From the NCBI GenBank assembly GCA_963739135.1, contig CAVTZG010000021.1, positions 186,001 through 250,000 of the forward strand: a stretch of 64,000 bases of DNA, written 5' to 3'. How positions within the stretch are numbered: the first letter of the stretch is position 1; each line of letters starts with the position of its first letter. The position numbers were made by a program, and so were the translations under genes. The notes beneath the pieces were generated by a model. The model saw only the letters and a list, made by a program, of their open reading frames with translations. It did no database searches and was not told the DNA's origin. Source of the DNA: Palsa-504 sp963739135 (GTDB lineage Bacteria > Actinomycetota > Actinomycetes > Streptosporangiales > Streptosporangiaceae). Below are positions 33,872-41,861 of this stretch, piece by piece.

Positions 33872-35557
33872 GTGAGCGGAATCGGGCCTGCCTGGTGGGA
33901 GGATGCGGTCGTCTACGAGGTGTACCCGCGCAGCTTCGCCGACGCGGACGGGGACGGCGTGGGCGACCTGCCCGGGCTGCGGGCCCGGCTGCCGTACCTA
34001 GCCGACCTGGGCGTGGACGCCATCTGGCTCACGCCGTTCTACCCCTCCCCGCTGGCCGACGGCGGCTATGACGTCGCCGACTACCGTGCGGTCGACCCGC
34101 GGCTGGGCACCATGGCCGACTTCGACGCGCTGGTCAAGGACGCCGAGGCCCATCAGATCCGGGTCATCGTCGACCTGGTGCCCAACCACTGCTCCAGCGA
34201 GCACCCGCTGTTCCGCGCCGCGCTGGCGGCCGGGCCAGGCAGCCGGGAGCGGGCCAGGTTCATCTTCCGTGCGGGCCGCGGCCCAGGCGGCGACCTGCCG
34301 CCGAACAACTGGGAATCGTCGTTCGGCGGGCCGGCCTGGACCCGGGTGACCGAGGCCGACGGCACCCCCGGGCAGTGGTACCTGCACCTGTACGACTCCG
34401 GCCAGCCGGATTGGAACTGGCGCGACGAGCAGGTGTACGCCATGTTCGCGGACGTGCTCAGGTTCTGGCTGGACCGCGGCACGGCCGGCTTCCGGGTGGA
34501 CGTGGCGCACGGCCTGTACAAGGACCCGGACCTGACCGACGACCCCGACCCCGACAACGACTACCGCCCGCTTAACGCGCCGTCGCCCTACCGCCACCGG
34601 CCCGAGATCCACCAGCTGTTCCGGTCCTGGCGGGCCATCCTGGACTCCTATCCCGCGGAGGGGTTCCCCGGCGCCAGGACGGCCGTCGGCGAGGTCTGGT
34701 ACGACGCACCGGACACCCTCCGGCCCTACCTGGCACCCGACGGCCTGCCGCAGGTGTTCAACTTCCAGCTGATCGTGGCCAGCTGGGACGTGGCCGGGTT
34801 CCGGACCGCGATCGAGGGGGTGCAGGACCTGGCCGGCGGCTCCCGCGCGCCATGGGTAATCGGCAACCACGACGTGCCCAGGCCCGCGAGCCGCTACCGG
34901 CTCGACGAAGGCTACACCCCGGAGATGATCGACGAGCTCATCGCCCTGGGGAACGCGCGGGCCGAAATGGGCGCCCGGCGGGCCCGGGCCGCAGCCCTGC
35001 TGCTATTCGCCCTGCCCGGCTCGGCGTACATCTACCAGGGCGAGGAACTGGGCCTGCCTGAGGTCACGGAGCTGCCTAATGCCGCGCGCCAGGACCCGCG
35101 GTTCCACCGCACCGGCGGCAAGTACCCCGGCCGGGACGGCTGCCGCGTGCCGCTCCCCTGGTCCCGCACCGGGCCGAACTTCGGCTTCTCGGGTGACGCC
35201 GCCGATCCGGGGGTTCCGTGGCTGCCCCAGCCGGCGGACTGGGGACGCTACAGTGTCGAGGCGCAGCTGGCCGACCCCGGCTCGTTCTTCGACCTGTACC
35301 GGACGGCCCTGCGGCTACGCCGCGAGCACCCGGCCCTGGGCCGCGGCGCCCTGCGGTGGCTGGACCAGCCGGGCGATCCGGAGACTGCGGGCCTGCTCTG
35401 CTTCGCCAGGGAACCCGGCTTCATCTTCGCCGCGAACCTGGGCGCGGGTCCGGCGGTGATCCCGGCGCACGGCGACATCCTGCTGGCCAGCGAGCCGGAC
35501 CCGCTGGACTCGCGCGGCCGCCTGCGCCCCGATACGGCGGTGTGGCTGTCGGCCTGA
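33872..35557 (+). CDS. GH13 alpha-glucosidase
   Basis: 561 residues from the GTG at 33872, with GGGAGAAGG 8 nt upstream. An upstream-open frame to 33698 is not family sequence. A TIM-barrel amylase-family enzyme: AVVYEVYPRSFADADGDGVG, DGGYDVADYRAVDPRLGTMA, VIVDLVPNHCSSEHP, GFRVDVAHGL (nucleophile Asp near 209), TAVGEVW (acid/base Glu near 273) and WVIGNHDVPR (third Asp near 333). It resembles actinomycete exo-alpha-glucosidases that act on malto-oligosaccharides or isomaltose. No signal peptide, so cytosolic. Divergent from the membrane-protein pair. Confidence 0.92.
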   Translation: MSGIGPAWWEDAVVYEVYPRSFADADGDGVGDLPGLRARLPYLADLGVDAIWLTPFYPSPLADGGYDVADYRAVDPRLGTMADFDALVKDAEAHQIRVIVDLVPNHCSSEHPLFRAALAAGPGSRERARFIFRAGRGPGGDLPPNNWESSFGGPAWTRVTEADGTPGQWYLHLYDSGQPDWNWRDEQVYAMFADVLRFWLDRGTAGFRVDVAHGLYKDPDLTDDPDPDNDYRPLNAPSPYRHRPEIHQLFRSWRAILDSYPAEGFPGARTAVGEVWYDAPDTLRPYLAPDGLPQVFNFQLIVASWDVAGFRTAIEGVQDLAGGSRAPWVIGNHDVPRPASRYRLDEGYTPEMIDELIALGNARAEMGARRARAAALLLFALPGSAYIYQGEELGLPEVTELPNAARQDPRFHRTGGKYPGRDGCRVPLPWSRTGPNFGFSGDAADPGVPWLPQPADWGRYSVEAQLADPGSFFDLYRTALRLRREHPALGRGALRWLDQPGDPETAGLLCFAREPGFIFAANLGAGPAVIPAHGDILLASEPDPLDSRGRLRPDTAVWLSA

Positions 35558-35577
35558 CCCGCAGTAACCTGGAGGTC

Positions 35578-35868
35578 ATGCCGAAGGTAAGTGTGCCGCG
35601 CAAGAACGTCACGCCGGCCGAGGTCGTCACCGTGCTCAGCCGCAGGCTGGGCGGCGGCTACCAGGTGGCAGCCAACGGCGGGCAGCGCGTCACCGTCCGC
35701 AAGAGCTCCCTGATGTACGCGAACATCTCGATCACCGGCACGCCTGGCGCCTCGGTCTTCCGGGTCCACGGCGGCGGCTTCCTGCTGCTTCGCCTGGCCA
35801 ACACCCTGGGCACAGCCCGCCGGGTGGCGGACGCGCTGCGCCGCTCCCCCGAATTCCGCAGCCTGTAG
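35578..35868 (+). CDS. Small conserved hypothetical protein
   Basis: 96 residues from the ATG at 35578, with GGAGG just upstream. A basic N-terminus (MPKVSVPRKNVTPAEVVTVL) precedes a beta-rich domain (YQVAANGGQRVTVRKSSLMY, FRVHGGGFLLLRLANTLGTA) and a final RRVADALRRSPEF. I do not recognise a named family. It follows the glucosidase by 20 bp on the same strand and may be co-transcribed. It lies opposite the read-through extension of the selB frame, which would overlap it entirely. Confidence 0.6.
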   Translation: MPKVSVPRKNVTPAEVVTVLSRRLGGGYQVAANGGQRVTVRKSSLMYANISITGTPGASVFRVHGGGFLLLRLANTLGTARRVADALRRSPEFRSL

Positions 35869-35882
35869 GCCCGTCCCGGACG

Positions 35883-38004
35883 CTAACCGCAGGCGGCGCC
35901 GGTCATCGGGCAGTCGCTGGGTGATCCCGGCCCGGTCCAGGTACTCCAGCAGCGGGATGGCCACCCGCCGGGTCGTGCCCAGGGCCTGCCTGGCCTCGGC
36001 CGTGGTGAACGGCTGCGGCAGCCCGGCGAGGGCCCGCGCCGCCTCGGCCTCGGCGCCGGGGGCCAGCACGATCTGCTCGCTCACCCGCAGCAGCAGGCCC
36101 GCCCGCGCGGCCGCCCCGATGGCCCGCGCGTCCAGGCCCAGCTCGCGCAGCCGTCCCGCCTCCGGGGCCAGGAACGGCGCCCGGGCCAGGTCGGCCAGCA
36201 CCGCCCGCACGCCCGCCAGCACCGGCGCCGGCAGCGAGAGCTGGGGCCCCGGGGTTTTCCGGGGCTCCCCTGATGTCTGGGTTTCATGGGGCTGAGATTG
36301 CGCTGTTGGCTCGTCGGTGATCACGAGGTAGCCGCCGGCCAGCCGGACCCGGGACGTGACGCCTGAGCCGGCAGGCAATCCGGACGCGACGCCTGAGCCG
36401 GCAGGCAACCCGGACGCGACGCCTGAGCCGGCGGGCCGCCCGGACGGGACGTCCGAGCCAGCGGGCGGCCGGGCCAGGGCCTCGACCAGGGCGCGGTCCG
36501 GCAGCCGCAGCGCGGCCCGGGCCGCCTCCGGCGTCATGCCGATGGCCAGCGGGTCGCGCCGGGCGTGCGCGGCGACCACCTCGGCGAGCTCGCGGCGCAG
36601 GTCGCCCCAGCGGGCGGGATCGGCGAGCCAGCCGCCTGCCACCGGCGGCGGGACATCGGCCGTCCCCATGGCCGCCACCGCGCTGGCCCTCAGCAGGCCG
36701 TGCCGTCGCAGCAGGTCGGCGGCGGCGGGCACCTCGGGCCAGGCGGCCAGCTCCCGTCCCGCTGCCGCGGCCGCGCCGCGGCGGGCGAGCGCGGGCGGGG
36801 TCACGTCGAGCACGGTCGCGCCCAAGATCGTGACGCCAGCGCTGCCCGGATCGCGGAGCAGGACCCGGTCCCCCACGTGCAGCGGGAGCGGATCCCGCAG
36901 CGTCAGCCGGGCGATCGCCCCGCCGGCGCCGGGCCGGGGGGGAATGGGGGGGCGGGCAGCCCTTCCCAAGGGGGGTCCGGGGGGATGGGTCCCCCCGGGG
37001 AAAACAGCAGGGGGGGTCTGGGGGGGATCGCTCCCCCCGGGAAAAACAGCAGGGGGGGTCTGGGGGGGATCGCTCCCCCCGAGGAAATACAGCATGCGGA
37101 TACGGGCTACGGTCCGGGCCGAGCCGATGTGCAGCGTCATGTCCGGCGGCAGCCGGAGCGCCGCGGCCTGCCGGAGCTCGGCCGGGAGTGACAGCCGGAC
37201 ATCCGTCAGCCGGGTCATGGTCCAGCGGCCCGCCTCCACCAGCGCCATGCCCCGGGCCGGGACGTCCGCGGGCAGGCCGCGGAGGTTGAGGGCCACCCGG
37301 GCGACGCCGGTGACCGAGGCCGCGGGCTCGTTCATCGACTGGATGCCGCGGATCCTGGCCGGGCGCATGGACGGGGTCAGCAGCAGCTCCTGGCCGGTGC
37401 GGACGGTGCCCGCGGGCAGCGTGCCGGTGACCACCGTGCCGCTGCCCCGGATGCTGAACGAGCGGTCCACCCACAGCCGCACCGGCGCGGCGGCGTCGGG
37501 TGCCGGCAGCGCGGCCACCAGCCGGCCCAGCGCCTCGCGCAGCTCGGGCAGCCCGGCGCCGGTCACCGAGCTGGTCGCCACCGCCTCGACCTGGCCCAGG
37601 CTGGACGCGGCGATCTCGGCCCGGGCCTGCCGGGTGGCCGGCCCCGGATCGGCCAGATCGCAGCGGGTCACGGCGAGCAGGCCGTGCCTGATGCCCATGG
37701 CGTCGATGGCGGCCAGGTGCTCGGCCGACTGCGGCATCCAGCCGCCGTCGGCGGCCACCACGATCAGCACGGCCGGGACGGGTCCGACGCCGGCCAGCAT
37801 GTTCGGCACGAACCGCTCGTGACCGGGCACGTCCACGAAAGCCAGGCGCTGCCCGCCGGGCAGCTTCATCCAGGCGAAGCCCAGGTCGATGGTCAGCCCC
37901 CGGCGCCGTTCCTCGGCCCACCGGTCGGGCTCCATCCCGGTCAGCGCCCGGACCAGCGCCGACTTCCCGTGATCCACGTGTCCCGCGGTGGCAATAACCT
38001 GCAT
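35883..38004 (-). CDS. selB: Selenocysteine-specific elongation factor SelB, frameshift at the 3' end
   Basis: About 706 residues from the ATG at 38004, which has GGAGG 8 nt upstream. The GTPase domain has IATAGHVDHGKSALVRALTG, RGLTIDLGF, DVPGHERF and TRCDLADPG. EF-Tu-like domains 2-3 and C-terminal winged helices (PFTTAEARQALGTTRRVAIP, then LLEYLDRAGITQRLPDD) bind the SECIS hairpin. The frame does not stop where homology ends. It would read on to 35248, antisense to two good genes. A one-base shift gives TAG at 35883-35885. Two in-frame minisatellites (42-bp x3, 30-bp x4) lengthen linkers. SelB delivers Sec-tRNA to UGA codons. Confidence 0.87.
36358..36477 (-). repeat. 30-bp coding minisatellite x4 in selB
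   Basis: Four 30-bp units (plus strand GACGCCTGAGCCGGCAGGCA plus ATCCGGACGC and variants) encode P-A-G-S-G-V-A-S-G-L on the minus strand. They lie between the C-terminal winged-helix domains, so they extend a flexible linker. Confidence 0.93.
36968..37093 (-). repeat. 42-bp G-run palindromic minisatellite x3 in selB
   Basis: Three units start at 36968, 37009 and 37051. The last two are nearly identical: AG7TCTG7ATCGCTC6 followed by GGGAAAAACAGC-like sequence. Each unit can form a hairpin between the G7 and C6 runs. It encodes G-G-S-D-P-P-Q-T-P-P-A-V-F-P in domain 3 of SelB. Related units sit at 7593-7662 in thiD. Confidence 0.93.
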
Positions 38005-38023
38005 GACCACGGCCTCCGGGCAA

Positions 38024-38070
38024 GATCATGGCCAGAAATGGGCGCTATGCGCCGCAAACTGGCCACGATC
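38024..38070. promoter_or_regulatory. Intercistronic hairpin between selA and selB
   Basis: GATCATGGCCAG (38024-38035) pairs with CTGGCCACGATC (38059-38070) with one mismatch, and inside it GGCGC (38041-38045) pairs with GCGCC (38049-38053) around a 3-nt loop. The element fills the selA-selB gap. It could tune the SelA:SelB ratio or protect the upstream mRNA, and its imperfect-palindrome form also resembles a REP element. Confidence 0.5.
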
Positions 38071-38077
38071 ATGAAAC

Positions 38078-39409
38078 TCACCCAATCGCCGCAGCGAGGA
38101 TGGCAGCGATCAGGCGCTCGTCGTCTTCTCCAGACACTGAACGCAGGTCGAGCAGCAGGCGCCCCGCCTCCAGGCGTCCCACCACCGCGGGATGCTCCCC
38201 GCGCGTCACGTGCGGGCCGGCTCGCAGGGATACGGCCAGCGACTCCGGCAGGCTGACCGCCGCGCTGGGCAGCAGCACTCCGGGAGCTCCGCCGCCGCCT
38301 ACTGCCGCGCGGGCGTCCGCCACCCGGGCCTCGAGGCCTGCCCCGGCCAGGCGCGCCACGGCCCGTTCGGCCCGATCGAGGATCTCAGCCGGGTCGGCGG
38401 CCAGCGCGCGGGCCACCGGCGGTACCGGTCCGGTGAGGGTCGCCTCTAGGGCGGCGAGGGTCAGCTTGTCCACCCGCAGGGCCCGGGCCAGGGGGTGGCG
38501 GGTCAGGCGGCGCACCAGGTCGGCCCGGCCGAGCAGCAGCCCGGCCTGCGGCCCGCCGAGCAGCTTGTCGCCGCTCGCGGTGACCAGATCGGCGCCGTCC
38601 CGCAGCGCGGTCGCCGCGCTGGGCTCCTCGGGCAGCAGCGGGTGCGGAGCCAGCAGCCCGGATCCGATGTCGAACACCACCGGGACACCCTGGCCGCGGC
38701 CCAGTTCGGCCAGTTCGGGAACGCCGACGGCGGCGGCGAAGCCCTCGATGCGGTAGTTGGAGGGGTGAACCTTGAGGATGAACGCGGTCTGCGGCCCGGT
38801 GGCCTCGGCGTAGTCCGCGGCCGTGGTCCGGTTGGTGGTGCCCACCTCCCGCAGCCGGGCACCGGTGGAGGCCAGCAGATCGGGCAGCCGGAACCGGTCG
38901 CCGATCTCGATGAGCTCTCCCCGGCTGACCACGATCTCGGTCGCGCCGGCGCCGGTCAGCGCGGTCGCCGCCAGCGCCAGGGCGGCCGCGTTGTTGTTGA
39001 CCACCGCCACCGCCTCGGCCGCGGGGACGGCCCGGGCCAGGGCGTCGAGCGCGCCCGCGCCGCGGCGGGCCCGGACGCCCGTCGCGAGGTCGAACTCCAC
39101 GTCGCACGAGCCCGCCGCGGCCGTGACCGCGTCCACCGCGGCCGCGGACAGCGGGGCACGGCCCAGGTTGGTGTGCACCAGCACCCCGGTCGCGTTGATC
39201 ACCGGGGTCAGCGCGGCGGCGTGCGCCGGAAGCCCGGCCACGGCCGCGTCCGCGACCTGATCCGGGGCGATCTGCCCGTCCCTGGCCTGCTGCTGGGCGC
39301 GGCTCACCGCCGCCTTGACCAGCGCCCGGCCCAGCCTGCGCTCGGCAGCGGCCAGCCGGGGGTCGGCCAGCACCACATCGGTGCGCGGCACGAGGCGCCT
39401 GGTGTCCAC
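38078..39409 (-). CDS. selA: L-seryl-tRNA(Sec) selenium transferase SelA
   Basis: A 443-residue fold-type I PLP enzyme that converts Ser-tRNA(Sec) to Sec-tRNA(Sec) with selenophosphate. Blocks: VINATGVLVHTNLGRAPLSA, AEAVAVVNNNAAALALAATA, VSRGELIEIGDRFRLPDL, VGTTNRTTAADYAEA, FILKVHPSNYRIEGF, FDIGSGLLAPHPLLPEEPSA and TASGDKLLGGPQAGLLLGR with the PLP lysine. The start is the GTG at 39409. It is upstream of selB on the same strand, the conserved selA-selB order. selC and selD are not in the window. Confidence 0.95.
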   Translation of the reverse strand: MDTRRLVPRTDVVLADPRLAAAERRLGRALVKAAVSRAQQQARDGQIAPDQVADAAVAGLPAHAAALTPVINATGVLVHTNLGRAPLSAAAVDAVTAAAGSCDVEFDLATGVRARRGAGALDALARAVPAAEAVAVVNNNAAALALAATALTGAGATEIVVSRGELIEIGDRFRLPDLLASTGARLREVGTTNRTTAADYAEATGPQTAFILKVHPSNYRIEGFAAAVGVPELAELGRGQGVPVVFDIGSGLLAPHPLLPEEPSAATALRDGADLVTASGDKLLGGPQAGLLLGRADLVRRLTRHPLARALRVDKLTLAALEATLTGPVPPVARALAADPAEILDRAERAVARLAGAGLEARVADARAAVGGGGAPGVLLPSAAVSLPESLAVSLRAGPHVTRGEHPAVVGRLEAGRLLLDLRSVSGEDDERLIAAILAAAIG

Positions 39410-39520
39410 GCGGCGAACGATACCCCCGCCGCTGGAATATCACGCGCAGGCCCGGGTAGAGGCACCGCCGTCAGGTCCGTCAACAACACAAGAACATACG
39501 TACTCGGGAAGTGATTAGGC

Positions 39521-40129
39521 ATGGCTGGGATGCTGCAGATGCGGCGCAGCCGCGGCGCGGCCAGCGGATTCCTGCTGGTCCTGCTGGGGCTGTGGGGCGC
39601 ACTCATTCCCTTTATCGGACCGTATTTCCACTTCGCTTACACGCCGGATACCGCCTGGACCTACACCACGGCCCGGTTGTGGCTGGAGATCCTGCCCGGC
39701 GCGGCCGTGTTCCTCGGCGGCGTGCTGCTCATGATCGCCACCGGCCGGCACGTCGCGCTGTTCGGGGCCCTGCTGGCCGCGGCGGCCGGAGCCTGGTTCA
39801 CCCTCGGCACCATGCTCAGCCCGCTGTGGAACAACCACGTGACGCTGGGCGGCTCGCCGGCCAGCGCCACCATGTACATGCGGATCATGGAGCAGCTCGG
39901 CTTCTTCTCCGCGCTCGGCGTGGTCATCGTGTTCATCGCGGCCGTGGCGTTCGGCCGGATCGCGTCGGTGGCCTCAGGAATCCCGGTAGTTGAGACTGTC
40001 CCGCCCGCCGAGACTGTCCCGCCCGCCGAGACCGTCCCGTCCGCCGAGACCGTCCCGTCCGCCGAGGTTCCCCCGGAGACCGTCCCGATCAAGGCCGTCC
40101 GGGCCGACGATACGCAGAGCATCGGTTAA
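39521..40129 (+). CDS. Four-helix membrane protein with repeat tail
   Basis: 202 residues. Four hydrophobic segments (GFLLVLLGLWGALIPFIGPY, WLEILPGAAVFLGGVLLMIA, HVALFGALLAAAAGAWFTLG, GFFSALGVVIVFIAAVAFGR) are followed by a cytoplasmic or extracellular tail. The tail is mostly a 6-residue repeat E-T-V-P-P-A / E-T-V-P-S-A, encoded by four 18-bp units at 39992-40063. The fold is unknown. It precedes a GT-C gene but is separated from it by a strong hairpin at 40147-40179, so it is probably independently transcribed. Confidence 0.65.
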   Translation: MAGMLQMRRSRGAASGFLLVLLGLWGALIPFIGPYFHFAYTPDTAWTYTTARLWLEILPGAAVFLGGVLLMIATGRHVALFGALLAAAAGAWFTLGTMLSPLWNNHVTLGGSPASATMYMRIMEQLGFFSALGVVIVFIAAVAFGRIASVASGIPVVETVPPAETVPPAETVPSAETVPSAEVPPETVPIKAVRADDTQSIG

Positions 40130-40146
40130 ACAGCCGCGGCGGCATA

Positions 40147-40179
40147 GCACGGGCATGACGGTCTGCGTCATGCCCGTGC
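40147..40179 (+). terminator. Perfect 13-bp hairpin, probable terminator
   Basis: GCACGGGCATGAC, a 7-nt loop and exact complement GTCATGCCCGTGC, 17 bp after the stop at 40129 and 29 bp before the next ATG at 40209. There is no U-run, as is common in high-GC actinomycetes. Confidence 0.7.
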
Positions 40180-40208
40180 CGCTGGCTCCTTCGTGCTAGC
40201 GTCCGGAC

Positions 40209-41861
40209 ATGACGGGAAATCCCCCAGGCGGCATCGCTGACGCGAAAGTGCCACCTGCCCGCCAGGCTGATCAGGCCGGGTCGCGGCTGCTCGGCCGCCG
40301 CCTGAGCCCTCCGGGCCTGACGATTCTCCTGGCGACGGCCCTGGCCCTGGCCGTCAGGCTGTTCACGCTGACCCGGCCGGGTTTCCTTACTGGTGTTTCC
40401 GAGTACGACGACGGCGTCTACCTGGGCGCCGCGATCCGGCTGACCCAGGGTGCCCTGCCCTACCGGGATTTCGCCTTCATCCAGCCGCCGGGCATGCTGA
40501 TCCTGGCGGTACCGGCGGCCGTGGTCGCCAGGGTGACGAGCACGACCGCCGCGATGGCTTTCGCCCGGCTGCTCACCGTGTGCGCGAGTACCGCGTGCGT
40601 TCCCCTGGCCGGGAACCTGGTCCGGTACCGCGGCACGTTGGTGACCGTCGTGACCTGCGGGATCCTGGCGGTCTATCCCGATGACGTGGCCGCTGCGCAC
40701 ACCCTGCTGCTCGAGCCGTGGATGAACTTGTTCTGCCTGCTGGCCGCGAACGCCGCCTTCCGCTACGGCAGGCTCGCGCGCCCCGGGCGGCTGGCGTGGG
40801 CGGGTGCCGCGCTCGGCGTGGCCGGGGCGGTGAAGTTCTGGGCCGTGGTTCCGGCCGCGGTCTTGCTGGTGGTCTGCATCGTCGTCGCCGAGCAGCGGGC
40901 GCGCCGGGTGCGTGCCTACCTGGCCGGGCTGGTGGCGGGGTTTGTGCTGCCGGTGGCCCCGCTGGCGCTGGCCGCGCCGGCCACCTTCGTCCGGAGCACG
41001 CTGTTCGACCAGGCCAGCCGGGTCGGCACCTTCATCCCGCTGTCGCTCCGCCTAGCCCACGTGACCGGCCTGATCGACGTGCTGAACGCGGACGGCAAGC
41101 TGTCGCTGCTGGCCGGATCACGGTCCTTGTATGCCCAGAGCGTGCTGGCCGGCATATCCTCGGTCAGCGCCGGGTGGCTGCCGTTCGCCCTCGTCGCGGT
41201 CCTCATCGCCGTGGTCGCGGTCGGCTATAGCCGGATACCGGGCCGGCCCTCTCAGCTGGACTGGTTCTCGCTCGCCACCGCGGTGCTCGCGTCGGTGCTC
41301 ATCCTCAGCTACTCCGCGTTCTTCTATCACTACCCGGCCTTCGTGGCGCCCTGGCTGGCCCTGACCGCGGGCGGCGCGGCAGGCGCTCTGGCGGGCAGCC
41401 GGCAGTTCCGGCGGATGTTCGCGGGCGCCGTCGCGGCCGTCATCCTCGCCGTCGCGGTCTTGCAACTGGCCGAGGTGGCACCGGTCCGGGTGACCAGCAG
41501 CGCGGCCACAGGGCGGCTGATCCCGGCGGGTGCCTGCGTCGTCACCGATTCGACTTCGGTCGTGATCGCCGCGGACAGGTTCTCCTCCCCGCGCTCCGGA
41601 TGCCCCGACATCGTCGATGCTCTCGCGACCACCCTGGTCCTCAGCCACGGGGTGAGCATCCAGGGCGGGGCGGCCAAGTCCGCCTCGGTGGTGGCGGCGT
41701 GGCGGGCCATGCTGGGCCACGCGGACTACGTGTGGCTGTCCGGCGGCAATGCCCGCCGCATCCCGTGGACGCCCGCGCTGACGGCATGGTTCCGGGCCAG
41801 CTTCCGGCCCGTCGGCCCGTACAATTCCGGCCTCGGCCAGCTTTACGTGCGTACGCGCTGA
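40209..41861 (+). CDS. GT-C membrane glycosyltransferase (ArnT/PMT-like, family 39 type)
   Basis: 550 residues. The first helix is followed by LTRPGFLTGVSEYDDGVYLG, where the acidic EYDDG in the first large loop matches the catalytic Asp region of GT-C enzymes. PYRDFAFIQPPG, helices through to about residue 420, and an extracytoplasmic C-terminal domain (PAGACVVTDSTSVVIAADRF, DYVWLSGG) follow. It resembles the minus-strand gene at 43201-44811 throughout, so the two are paralogues. It probably transfers mannose or another sugar from a polyprenyl phosphate. The 3' end overlaps the converging GT87 gene by 19 bp. Confidence 0.78.
   Translation: MTGNPPGGIADAKVPPARQADQAGSRLLGRRLSPPGLTILLATALALAVRLFTLTRPGFLTGVSEYDDGVYLGAAIRLTQGALPYRDFAFIQPPGMLILAVPAAVVARVTSTTAAMAFARLLTVCASTACVPLAGNLVRYRGTLVTVVTCGILAVYPDDVAAAHTLLLEPWMNLFCLLAANAAFRYGRLARPGRLAWAGAALGVAGAVKFWAVVPAAVLLVVCIVVAEQRARRVRAYLAGLVAGFVLPVAPLALAAPATFVRSTLFDQASRVGTFIPLSLRLAHVTGLIDVLNADGKLSLLAGSRSLYAQSVLAGISSVSAGWLPFALVAVLIAVVAVGYSRIPGRPSQLDWFSLATAVLASVLILSYSAFFYHYPAFVAPWLALTAGGAAGALAGSRQFRRMFAGAVAAVILAVAVLQLAEVAPVRVTSSAATGRLIPAGACVVTDSTSVVIAADRFSSPRSGCPDIVDALATTLVLSHGVSIQGGAAKSASVVAAWRAMLGHADYVWLSGGNARRIPWTPALTAWFRASFRPVGPYNSGLGQLYVRTR

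Noticed and set aside
35248..35882. Long C-terminal extension of SelB
   Set aside because: It is antisense to the small gene at 35578 and the end of the glucosidase, is Arg/Ala-rich without family match, and results from a one-base shift at the true stop.
38005..38077. Possible tRNA(Sec) between selA and selB
   Set aside because: The hairpin has no acceptor/CCA, anticodon TCA loop or T-arm, and only about 47 bp is structured.
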